From Bacteroidales bacterium (lineage in GTDB: Bacteria; Bacteroidota; Bacteroidia; Bacteroidales; P3), in NCBI GenBank assembly GCA_017632095.1, contig JAGBSA010000097.1, positions 1 through 7,864 of the forward strand: 7,864 nt of DNA, given 5' to 3'. The notes under the pieces are model-generated. The model saw only the letters and a program-made list of their open reading frames with translations. It was not told the DNA's origin and did not search any database. Position numbers and translations under genes: made by a program. Shown piece after piece: positions 1 through 5,079 of this stretch. Every line of letters begins with the position of its first letter. The first letter of the stretch is position 1.

Positions 1-544
1 ATTACTGATTTTAACTTCTGCAAGCGTTGGCAACGAAGAAAGGTCTTGGAGCGGTAATCTCTTTTGTTTGATGAGTTGTATTGCGTATGCACTTTACCTT
101 ACTTTGTTTAAGAATCTTATTCAACGCAATCACCCTCTCACATTGATGAAATGGATGTTTCTTTTCGGCTCTATAATGGTCTTTCCTTTATGTTATAAGC
201 CTTTATGCGAAATTCCGTTTGCTCAATTACCATTAGAGATGTGGGGAAAGATTGCTTACATCATCTTAGCCGCAACATTCTTAACCTATTTGCTTATTCC
301 TGTGGCACAAGTTCGCATCAGACCTACAACACTTTCAATGTACAATTATCTACAACCTATAGTTACAACATTGGTTGCAGTTTATATGGGCATGGGAACT
401 TTTGGTTGGCAAAAGGCTTTGGCGGCTGGCTTGATTTTTGCAGGGGTTTACGTAGTTACTCAAAGCAAATCTCGTAAGCAATTAGAAATGGAGAAAAATA
501 AAACGGCGTTTGAGAGTCAGCAAAACGAAGTTTCAGAAAATTAG
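1..544 (+). CDS. DMT-superfamily (EamA) transporter, C-terminal half, 5' end outside window
   Basis: This is the 3' part of an inner-membrane drug/metabolite transporter gene. The frame is open from position 2, so about 180 residues are visible and the true start lies upstream; the ATG at 68 is internal. Five hydrophobic segments are seen, matching the second EamA repeat of a 10-helix transporter. The stretch RPTTLSMYNYLQPIV, followed by a hydrophobic helix, a short turn and a last helix ending GVYVVTQSKSR, is typical of Bacteroidetes EamA proteins. The substrate cannot be inferred; members of the family export amino acids, metabolites or drugs. The hydrophilic tail after the last helix (about 28 residues, ending NEVSEN) is partly encoded by the first unit of a 21-bp repeat array, and the stop codon lies on a unit junction. 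No clear hairpin terminator follows. Family assignment is confident. Confidence 0.85.
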   Translation, partial: LLILTSASVGNEERSWSGNLFCLMSCIAYALYLTLFKNLIQRNHPLTLMKWMFLFGSIMVFPLCYKPLCEIPFAQLPLEMWGKIAYIILAATFLTYLLIPVAQVRIRPTTLSMYNYLQPIVTTLVAVYMGMGTFGWQKALAAGLIFAGVYVVTQSKSRKQLEMEKNKTAFESQQNEVSEN

Positions 545-584
545 ATTCAAGTTTTAGAAAATTAAAACGAAGACTTATTTTATT
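522..584 (+). repeat. Three tandem 21-bp units spanning the stop codon of the EamA gene
   Basis: The units are 522-542, 543-563 and 564-584. Unit 1 reads AAAACGAAG, then TTTC, then AGAAAATT. Unit 2 matches it at 16 of 21 positions and unit 3 at 14 of 21, with AAAACGAAG exact. A more decayed copy may lie at 500-520. Each junction is a stop codon in frame with the gene: TAG at 542, TAA at 563 and TGA at 584. The same unit recurs downstream of speA on the other strand. Function unknown. Confidence 0.7.
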
Positions 585-649
585 GAATCGAGAAAAAGAA
601 AAAAACACCTTCAAATAACACTTTAGCAAGTTTAGAAAGAAAATTTGTG

Positions 650-657
650 TATCTTTG
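650..657 (+). promoter_or_regulatory. Bacteroidetes -7 box (TATCTTTG) for the secreted-protein gene
   Basis: The sequence matches TAnnTTTG, the -7 element of the Bacteroidetes primary sigma factor. It lies about 21 bases before the ATG at 679, implying a leader of roughly 15 bases. No convincing TTTG element is seen at -33. Confidence 0.65.
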
Positions 658-678
658 CAACGGATAAATATTCACAAG

Positions 679-1131
679 ATGAAAAAACGTATAGCTTTAT
701 TTACAGGTTTCTTATTCCTATGTCTGTTTGGTGCAATGGCTCAACACGAAGACAATTCTCCTTTTCCCTTTTATATAGGTAAGGATTATGTTGTTGTTGG
801 CGTAAGTTGCGACACCTCTGACAAGGAATTATTGGAAATAAGAAAAAACATATTGAAATATTCTTCGATTCGATTCACCGAATTCGATGTAATACGCTCT
901 AAAAGTGGTAAAATACAATTCATGTCTATGGAAATAGATTGCAGAGATGGCTATAAAGCATCAATCTCTCATAGTTTTGAAAAAGGCGATAAATCAGTCC
1001 ATGGATTTATTCGAGACTACACTCGCACTAATTACGACAGGGCTTTCTACTATGGAGATTTAACATCAGAACTATCGGGAATTGAAAGAGTTACACAAGC
1101 AATCGAAGAATCAAATCAAGCTTCTGAATAA
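679..1131 (+). CDS. Small secreted protein of unknown function
   Basis: The product is 150 residues. I chose the ATG at 679 because it begins a clear signal peptide (MKKRIALFTGFLFLCLFGAMAQ, residues 1-22, probable cleavage after AQ). An in-frame TTG at 655 lies inside the promoter -7 box and cannot be the start. The mature protein is hydrophilic and has two cysteines (C44 and C88) that could form a disulfide in the periplasm. The stretch around residues 46-86 (SDKELLEIRKNILK, then a segment ending SGKIQFMSMEI) resembles, from memory, the repeated strand-helix segments in the periplasmic tails of Bacteroidetes M56/BlaR1-like peptidases; this is a weak inference. There is no lipobox. The gene stands alone, with its own promoter and a separate promoter after it. 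I do not recognise the family and assign no function. Confidence 0.8.
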   Translation: MKKRIALFTGFLFLCLFGAMAQHEDNSPFPFYIGKDYVVVGVSCDTSDKELLEIRKNILKYSSIRFTEFDVIRSKSGKIQFMSMEIDCRDGYKASISHSFEKGDKSVHGFIRDYTRTNYDRAFYYGDLTSELSGIERVTQAIEESNQASE

Positions 1132-1147
1132 TTTTTTTCAAATAATA

Positions 1148-1179
1148 TTAGGCTGAAACAAAAAAATATAGTACCTTTG
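1148..1179 (+). promoter_or_regulatory. Promoter of the rpmG-DUF4295 operon
   Basis: TACCTTTG at 1172-1179 is an exact match to the Bacteroidetes -7 consensus TAnnTTTG. A weak -33 candidate, TTAG at 1148-1151, lies 20 bases upstream. The expected transcription start is near 1186, about 15 bases before the rpmG ATG. It makes rpmG the first gene of its transcript. Confidence 0.7.
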
Positions 1180-1201
1180 CAGCCTCAAAAAGCGTAGAAA
1201 G

Positions 1202-1390
1202 ATGGCAAAGAAAACGAAAGATGTAAGAGTTCAAGTTATACTTGAGTGTACAGAGCATAAGGCATCAGGAATGCCTGGAACTTCTCGTTATGTTACGACA
1301 AAGTCCAAAAAGAATACACCTGAAAGATTGGAATTGAAGAAATACAATCCAATATTGAAAAGAATGACTGTACACAAAGAAATAAAGTAA
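1202..1390 (+). CDS. rpmG: Large-subunit ribosomal protein bL33
   Basis: This 62-residue basic protein is bL33 of the 50S subunit, which sits near the tRNA exit site. The central [19 protein letters not shown] and the C-terminal [20 protein letters not shown] are characteristic of Bacteroidetes bL33. Only one cysteine (C16) is present, so this is the zinc-independent form without paired CxxC motifs. The length is normal for the phylum. The start at 1202 directly follows the promoter leader. The next gene, DUF4295, begins 23 bases after the stop. In related genomes rpmG is usually preceded by rpmB (bL28); here a promoter and an unrelated secreted-protein gene occupy that place, so bL28 must be encoded elsewhere. 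Confidence 0.95.
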   Translation: MAKKTKDVRVQVILECTEHKASGMPGTSRYVTTKSKKNTPERLELKKYNPILKRMTVHKEIK

Positions 1391-1396
1391 CAAAAT

Positions 1397-1404
1397 AAGA
1401 GGAG
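1397..1404 (+). promoter_or_regulatory. Shine-Dalgarno-like site AAGAGGAG before the DUF4295 gene
   Basis: A purine run containing AGGAG lies 9 bases before the ATG at 1414, the classical spacing. The other starts in this window have A-rich leaders without such a site, as usual for Bacteroidetes. Confidence 0.5.
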
Positions 1405-1413
1405 TATCGAGAA

Positions 1414-1569
1414 ATGGAAAAGAAAGTAGTTGCAACCCTTAAGACATCAACAGGTAAAGATTTCGCAAAAGTAATCAGAACATTGCGCTCTGAAAAGACT
1501 GGCGCATACACATTCAAAGAAGAAATCATACCTTCAGACAGCGTTAAGGAATATTTTGCGAAAAAGTAA
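1414..1569 (+). CDS. DUF4295 family small basic protein, probable ribosomal protein
   Basis: This 51-residue gene is easy to miss because of its size. The protein begins MEKKVVATLKTSTGKDFAKV, and its second half contains KTGAYTFKEEIIP followed by VKEYFAKK, the signature of DUF4295, a family found almost only in Bacteroidetes and encoded directly after rpmG. It is rich in lysine, as expected for an rRNA-binding protein. From memory, the Flavobacterium johnsoniae ribosome structure revealed a new small protein called bL38, and I believe that it corresponds to this family; treat that link as unverified. The gene is the second in the rpmG transcript, 23 bases after rpmG, and has an unusually good Shine-Dalgarno-like site at 1397-1404. 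Hairpins follow the stop and probably end the transcript. The length matches the family. Confidence 0.9.
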   Translation: MEKKVVATLKTSTGKDFAKVIRTLRSEKTGAYTFKEEIIPSDSVKEYFAKK

Positions 1570-1589
1570 ATTGACTTTCTGCTCGTTTT
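1569..1589 (-). repeat. Possible diverged single copy of the 21-bp unit
   Basis: Read on the minus strand, this stretch starts AAAACGA and ends CAATT, and matches the 21-bp unit at about 14 of 21 positions. It abuts the DUF4295 stop codon but is inverted relative to that gene. A second AAAACGA begins 17 bases away at 1606. It also forms part of a hairpin, so the similarity may be chance. Confidence 0.25.
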
Positions 1590-1607
1590 AGCGGCAGAGT
1601 CGTTTTT
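1573..1607 (+). terminator. Weak terminator-like hairpin after the DUF4295 gene
   Basis: GACT plus CTGC (1573-1582, with a two-base bulge) can pair with GCAG plus AGTC (1594-1601), followed by G and five T. A further stem, GCCCT (1613-1617) with AGGGC (1630-1634), follows at once. Confidence 0.4.
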
Positions 1608-1646
1608 GATAAGCCCTCGAAGATTGATTAGGGCATACGGAAAGAT

Positions 1647-1694
1647 AAAGTTGTTATACTCACTCTTATGATGAGAATAGCAACTTTTTTGTTT
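1647..1694 (+). terminator. Rho-independent terminator of the rpmG-DUF4295 transcript
   Basis: AAAGTTGTTAT (1647-1657) pairs with ATAGCAACTTT (1677-1687) over 11 bp with one G-T wobble. An inner CTCA/TGAG stem (1659-1662 with 1672-1675) extends the helix. A T-rich tract (six T, G, three T) ends it. It lies 70 bases upstream of ftsY, so ftsY probably has its own promoter. Confidence 0.75.
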
Positions 1695-1698
1695 AATA

Positions 1699-1730
1699 TT
1701 TGTATAACTATACAAGATTTCAATCGTTTG
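1699..1730 (+). promoter_or_regulatory. Candidate promoter for ftsY
   Basis: TTTG at 1699-1702 could serve as a -33 element. ATCGTTTG at 1723-1730, after a 20-base spacer, keeps the TTTG of the -7 box but not the TA. It sits between the terminator and ftsY, where a promoter is expected. The match is partial. Confidence 0.35.
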
Positions 1731-1764
1731 AAATTTAATTCATAACCAATAAAAGCAAAGGATT

Positions 1765-2715
1765 ATGGGATTTTTTTCTTTTTTCACCAAAAGCAAGAAA
1801 GAATCTTTGGATAAGGGACTTTCAAAAACCAAAGAGAGTGTTTTCGGTAAGATTTCAAAAGCAATAGCTGGTAAGTCAAAGATAGACGAAGATGTACTCG
1901 ATAACCTTGAACAAATTTTGGTTGAAGCGGATGTCGGAGTAGAAACAACCTTAAAGATAATCGAAAGAATCGAAGCCCGTGTAGCAAGAGATAAATATCT
2001 TGGAACTACAGAATTAAACAATATGCTACGAGATGAGATTTCTAATTTGATGCAAGAGAATGCAGGAGAAGAGAGAGAAAGTTTTGATATCCACACAAGC
2101 TCAAATCCTTATGTTATAATGGTTGTTGGAGTAAACGGTGTTGGTAAAACAACTACAATAGGTAAGTTGGCATATCAATTTAAGCAAGCTGGCAAAAAAG
2201 TAATCCTTGGTGCATCTGATACATTCCGTGCAGCAGCTGTTGATCAGCTTAAAATATGGTCTGAAAGAGTTGGCGTGGATATAGTTTCTCAAGGAATGGG
2301 AGCCGATCCTGCATCGGTAGCTTTTGACACTTTGAAGTCTGCAGTGGCAAAACAAGCCGATGTTGTGATAATTGACACAGCTGGACGTTTACATAATAAG
2401 GTTGGTTTGATGAATGAGTTGTCCAAAATCAGAAATGTTATGAAGAAAGTTTTGCCAGAAGCTCCTAATGAAGTGCTTTTGGTTTTAGATGCTTCAACTG
2501 GACAAAATGCAATCGAACAAGCAAAACAATTTACCGCAGCAACAGACGTCAATGCTTTGGCTTTAACAAAATTAGATGGCACTGCAAAAGGAGGAGTCGT
2601 GATAGGAATCTCCGATCAGTTCAAAGTACCTGTACGATACATCGGTTTAGGAGAACAAATGGAAGATTTACAAATCTTCAACACCAAAGCATTCGTAGAT
2701 AGCTTATTTGAATAA
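1765..2715 (+). CDS. ftsY: Signal recognition particle receptor FtsY
   Basis: FtsY is the membrane-associated GTPase that receives SRP-bound ribosomes translating membrane proteins and passes them to the SecYEG translocon. The 316-residue protein shows the NG core: a helical N domain (about 20-100), then the G domain with P-loop GVNGVGKTTT (122-131), the SRP-GTPase insertion motif DTFRAAA (152-158), DTAGR (204-208), TKLDGTAKGG (268-277) and the closing GLGE (294-297). The acidic A domain seen in Escherichia coli is absent. Only a short start, MGFFSFFTKSKK, remains; it is hydrophobic then basic and could act as an amphipathic membrane anchor. This compact form is usual in Bacteroidetes. A terminator and a candidate promoter precede it. 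The next gene starts 22 bases after the stop, so the two are probably co-transcribed. Confidence 0.97.
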   Translation: MGFFSFFTKSKKESLDKGLSKTKESVFGKISKAIAGKSKIDEDVLDNLEQILVEADVGVETTLKIIERIEARVARDKYLGTTELNNMLRDEISNLMQENAGEERESFDIHTSSNPYVIMVVGVNGVGKTTTIGKLAYQFKQAGKKVILGASDTFRAAAVDQLKIWSERVGVDIVSQGMGADPASVAFDTLKSAVAKQADVVIIDTAGRLHNKVGLMNELSKIRNVMKKVLPEAPNEVLLVLDASTGQNAIEQAKQFTAATDVNALALTKLDGTAKGGVVIGISDQFKVPVRYIGLGEQMEDLQIFNTKAFVDSLFE

Positions 2716-2737
2716 CTCACAAAGAATTAATTTAGAA

Positions 2738-3409
2738 ATGAAAAAGACGATTTTATTATTATTATCGGCTGTTTTGACTATGCCGATATTTGCACAAAAC
2801 AATTTCGAGAAGCATAATTTTTCAATGAATCTTGGTTACGCGTACAAGGCAACAGACCAGCATCCCTTAGAATTTGTTAATATGTCTGAGAATGAAGACC
2901 ATGCGAAAGCGATGAAACATGGTTACGAATTGGAATTTGATTACGACTATCGTTTTCACAGATTCTTATCATTCGGTTTTAAGGCTTCGTTGTTTGGTTC
3001 AGTACATGGATTTGACGTAACAACTATTAATGGAAGTGGAAAGGAGGTCACATCTTACTACACTGATGACATGAATATCTTTTACGTTGGACCATCATTC
3101 AAAGTTCAACTTCCGACAATTGCCAATCACTGGGATATTTGGGCAAAAGCAACTGCCGGTTATATGAATATGAGAAACACCGACAAAAATATTACATCTG
3201 CAACATATAGTGGAAGTTGCTTTGGTTACGGGTTTGGTTTCGGAGTTGATTATTCTATTTCTAAATACATGGCAGTTGGATTCTCTACAAGCATGCTTGG
3301 TGGCACTGTTTCAACTCTTAAAATTGGGGAAGATGAAATAGATATTACCGGTTATGAAGAGGCTTTGCACCGTTTCAATTTCAACATCGGAGTAAGAATC
3401 AGACTATAA
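2738..3409 (+). CDS. Small outer-membrane beta-barrel protein
   Basis: The 223-residue product starts at the ATG at 2738, which begins a clean signal peptide (MKKTILLLLSAVLTMPIFAQ, residues 1-20). An in-frame TTG at 2708 overlaps the end of ftsY and is rejected. The mature protein alternates polar and hydrophobic residues in short strands rich in glycine and aromatics (for example GYGFGFGVDYSIS around 173-185) and ends FNFNIGVRIRL, like a final barrel strand closing at the C-terminus. Size and pattern suggest an 8- to 10-stranded barrel of the porin/OmpW-like class. No ligand or enzyme motif is visible. The gene sits between ftsY (22-base gap) and rimO (12-base gap), so it is probably part of the same transcript, although no functional link to either is obvious. 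Confidence 0.82.
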   Translation: MKKTILLLLSAVLTMPIFAQNNFEKHNFSMNLGYAYKATDQHPLEFVNMSENEDHAKAMKHGYELEFDYDYRFHRFLSFGFKASLFGSVHGFDVTTINGSGKEVTSYYTDDMNIFYVGPSFKVQLPTIANHWDIWAKATAGYMNMRNTDKNITSATYSGSCFGYGFGFGVDYSISKYMAVGFSTSMLGGTVSTLKIGEDEIDITGYEEALHRFNFNIGVRIRL

Positions 3410-3421
3410 TCACCTATTGAA

Positions 3422-4711
3422 ATGCCAACAAAAGTAAATCTAATCACATTGGGATGTTCCAAAAACCTTGTTGATAGCGAACATTTGGCTGGGTTATTGG
3501 GAGAAGACTTCAAGATATATTTCGATTCCGACAAAAGACGTTTCGACATCGTTATTATAAACACTTGTGGTTTTATTGGAGATGCCAAAGAGGAGTCAAT
3601 TGATATGATTCTTCAATATGCAGAAGCGAAAAAACAAGGAAAGATAAAAACCTTAATTGTTTTTGGTTGTCTGATTCAAAGATATACAGAAGAACTTTCA
3701 AAAGAAATACCAGAGGTTGATGCATTCTTTGGAGCTAATGATTACAAAGAGATTGCTGAATACTTGATGAACAAAACTCTTGAAAGAAATGAGACTTTGC
3801 GTTTGTTGAGTACGCCCAAGCATTACGCCTATTTGAAAATTTCAGAAGGTTGCGACAAGTTCTGTTCCTTTTGTGCAATCCCTTATATCAGAGGAAGGCA
3901 TACTTCATTGCCTATAGAAGACTTGGTAGAGCAAGCAAAATCTTTGGCAAATCAAGGAGTAAAAGAACTAATCGTTGTTGCACAAGATACAACCAATTAC
4001 GGAGTAGATTTATATGGCAAATGCCGTTTAACAGACTTGCTAAAAGAGTTTGCAAAGATTGATGCAATTGAATGGATCAGGCTTCAATACTCCTACCCTA
4101 ACAATTTCCCTATGGATTTGTTGGATTTGATGCAAGGGGAACCGAAGATATGTAAATATATCGATATGCCGCTACAACACATCGACAACAGCATACTCGA
4201 TTCAATGAACAGACACATAACCAAAGAACAAATCACAAGTCTGATTGAGCATTTGCGCACAAAAGTTCCTCAATTATGCCTTCGTACAACCTTGATTGTA
4301 GGCTATCCAAACGAGACAGAAGAGCAGTTTGCAGCGCTTAAAGACTTTGTTGCACAGACTAAATTCGACAGAATGGGAGCTTTCACTTATTCTCCTGAGG
4401 AAGGCACTGCCGCATTCAAATTAGAAGATAACGTTCCCGAAGAAGTAAAGTCCGAGAGATTGAATGAGTTGATTGAAATACAACAAAGCGTTTCTCTATC
4501 GTTGAATAATCAAAAAATAGGCAAAGTTTTCAAAGTCTTAATTGACAGATTGGAAGGAGATTTTTGGGTAGGACGCACCGAATTCGACTCTCCGGAGGTT
4601 GATAATGAGGTTCTGATTCCTGCAAATCAAAAAGCAAAAATAGGAACTTTTGTAAATGCTTTGATAACATCGGCAGAGGAATTTGACTTGTATGCAGATA
4701 TTGTTTCTTAA
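3422..4711 (+). CDS. rimO: Ribosomal protein uS12 methylthiotransferase RimO
   Basis: RimO is a radical-SAM enzyme that adds a methylthio group to the beta carbon of a conserved aspartate of ribosomal protein uS12 (Asp88 in E. coli numbering), using two iron-sulfur clusters. The 429-residue length is typical. The N-terminal UPF0004 domain has its cluster cysteines at C12 (TLGCSKN), C49 (NTCGF) and C83 (FGCLIQ). The radical-SAM motif CDKFCSFC gives C144, C148 and C151. GYPNETEEQF (294-303) is a typical core motif. A TRAM domain occupies about 363-428 and includes GRTEFDSPEVDNEVLI, the version that separates RimO from the tRNA enzyme MiaB. It follows the barrel gene by 12 bases and precedes the 80-codon gene by 6. 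Linkage of ftsY and rimO near rpmG is common in Bacteroidetes; the barrel gene between them is unusual. Confidence 0.97.
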   Translation: MPTKVNLITLGCSKNLVDSEHLAGLLGEDFKIYFDSDKRRFDIVIINTCGFIGDAKEESIDMILQYAEAKKQGKIKTLIVFGCLIQRYTEELSKEIPEVDAFFGANDYKEIAEYLMNKTLERNETLRLLSTPKHYAYLKISEGCDKFCSFCAIPYIRGRHTSLPIEDLVEQAKSLANQGVKELIVVAQDTTNYGVDLYGKCRLTDLLKEFAKIDAIEWIRLQYSYPNNFPMDLLDLMQGEPKICKYIDMPLQHIDNSILDSMNRHITKEQITSLIEHLRTKVPQLCLRTTLIVGYPNETEEQFAALKDFVAQTKFDRMGAFTYSPEEGTAAFKLEDNVPEEVKSERLNELIEIQQSVSLSLNNQKIGKVFKVLIDRLEGDFWVGRTEFDSPEVDNEVLIPANQKAKIGTFVNALITSAEEFDLYADIVS

Positions 4712-4717
4712 TTAAGT

Positions 4718-4960
4718 ATGAATATAGCAGATAACACAGAGAAGTTAATAAACGACGTACTCGATACAATAGAATTGTTTATCGAACAAGACTATAAAGA
4801 CATTGAGAAAACGTTTGAAGATTATACCATAAGGGTTTACATGACTACCGATAGAGATGAAAGCATTGTCGAATGGGATTATGATTTGAAAAATGCCGAT
4901 TCCTATTTGATTAACGAACAAGAGGTGATTGACAGAGTTTACGACTGCATTTCATATTAG
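4718..4960 (+). CDS. Acidic 80-residue protein of unknown function
   Basis: The ATG lies 6 bases after the rimO stop, so translation is probably coupled and the gene is likely the last of the ftsY transcript. The protein is strongly acidic, with many Asp and Glu, and has no signal peptide or membrane segment, so it should be cytosolic. Residues 5-35 look helical (TEKLINDVLDTIELFIEQDY). The segment TIRVYMTTDRDESIVEWDYD (about 42-61) looks like two strands with a charged turn, and the C-terminus returns to a helix. No catalytic motif or metal site is evident, and I do not recognise a family. Tight spacing and a strong terminator just after it support a real gene. Its position next to rimO hints at a ribosome-related or housekeeping role, but this is only guilt by association. 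Confidence 0.72.
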   Translation: MNIADNTEKLINDVLDTIELFIEQDYKDIEKTFEDYTIRVYMTTDRDESIVEWDYDLKNADSYLINEQEVIDRVYDCISY

Positions 4961-4972
4961 GAACTAAAAATA

Positions 4973-5016
4973 AAAGAAGCGGGAAATTAGATTTTAATTT
5001 CCCGCTTCTTTGTTTT
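4973..5016. terminator. Strong bidirectional terminator between the rimO operon and speA
   Basis: A perfect 17-bp stem (4973-4989 with 4995-5011) has a 5-base loop and a GCGGG core. T-rich tracts lie on both sides: TTTGTTTT on the plus strand and TTTTATTTTTAG on the minus strand. It can serve both convergent transcripts. The right arm is also the last unit of the 21-bp array behind speA (17 of 21 matches to the consensus). Confidence 0.9.
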
Positions 5017-5079
5017 AATCTACTGAAACCAAGTTTTAATTTTCTCTTTCTTCGTTTTAGAAAATTGTTTCTTCGTTTT
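4996..5079 (-). repeat. Four tandem 21-bp units starting at the speA stop codon
   Basis: Read on the minus strand, the units are 5079-5059, 5058-5038, 5037-5017 and 5016-4996. All begin AAAAC and three end ATT. The second (AAAACGAAG, AAAG, AGAAAATT) matches unit 1 of the 522-584 array at 17 of 21 positions. The first has its last 8 bases inverted (AATTTTCT). The speA stop and all four following junctions are TAA in the speA frame (first bases at 5080, 5059, 5038, 5017 and 4996). The last unit is an arm of the terminator. Function unknown. Confidence 0.75.

Noticed and set aside
522..584. CRISPR-like array
   Set aside because: The 21-bp units are contiguous with no unique spacers, only three or four per locus, and no cas genes are present.
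655..678. Upstream TTG start for the secreted-protein gene
   Set aside because: The TTG lies inside the -7 box; the signal peptide begins properly at the ATG at 679.
1105..1138. Terminator at the end of the secreted-protein gene
   Set aside because: GAAG/CTTC can pair and a T run follows, but the stem is only about 4-6 bp with a long loop and lies within the coding sequence.
1293..1715. 140-codon open frame on the minus strand opposite rpmG and the DUF4295 gene
   Set aside because: It overlaps two recognisable ribosomal-protein genes and the terminator hairpins, and its translation has no domain-like pattern.
2708..2737. Earlier TTG start for the barrel gene
   Set aside because: It overlaps the ftsY end and would place a polar segment before a clean signal peptide.
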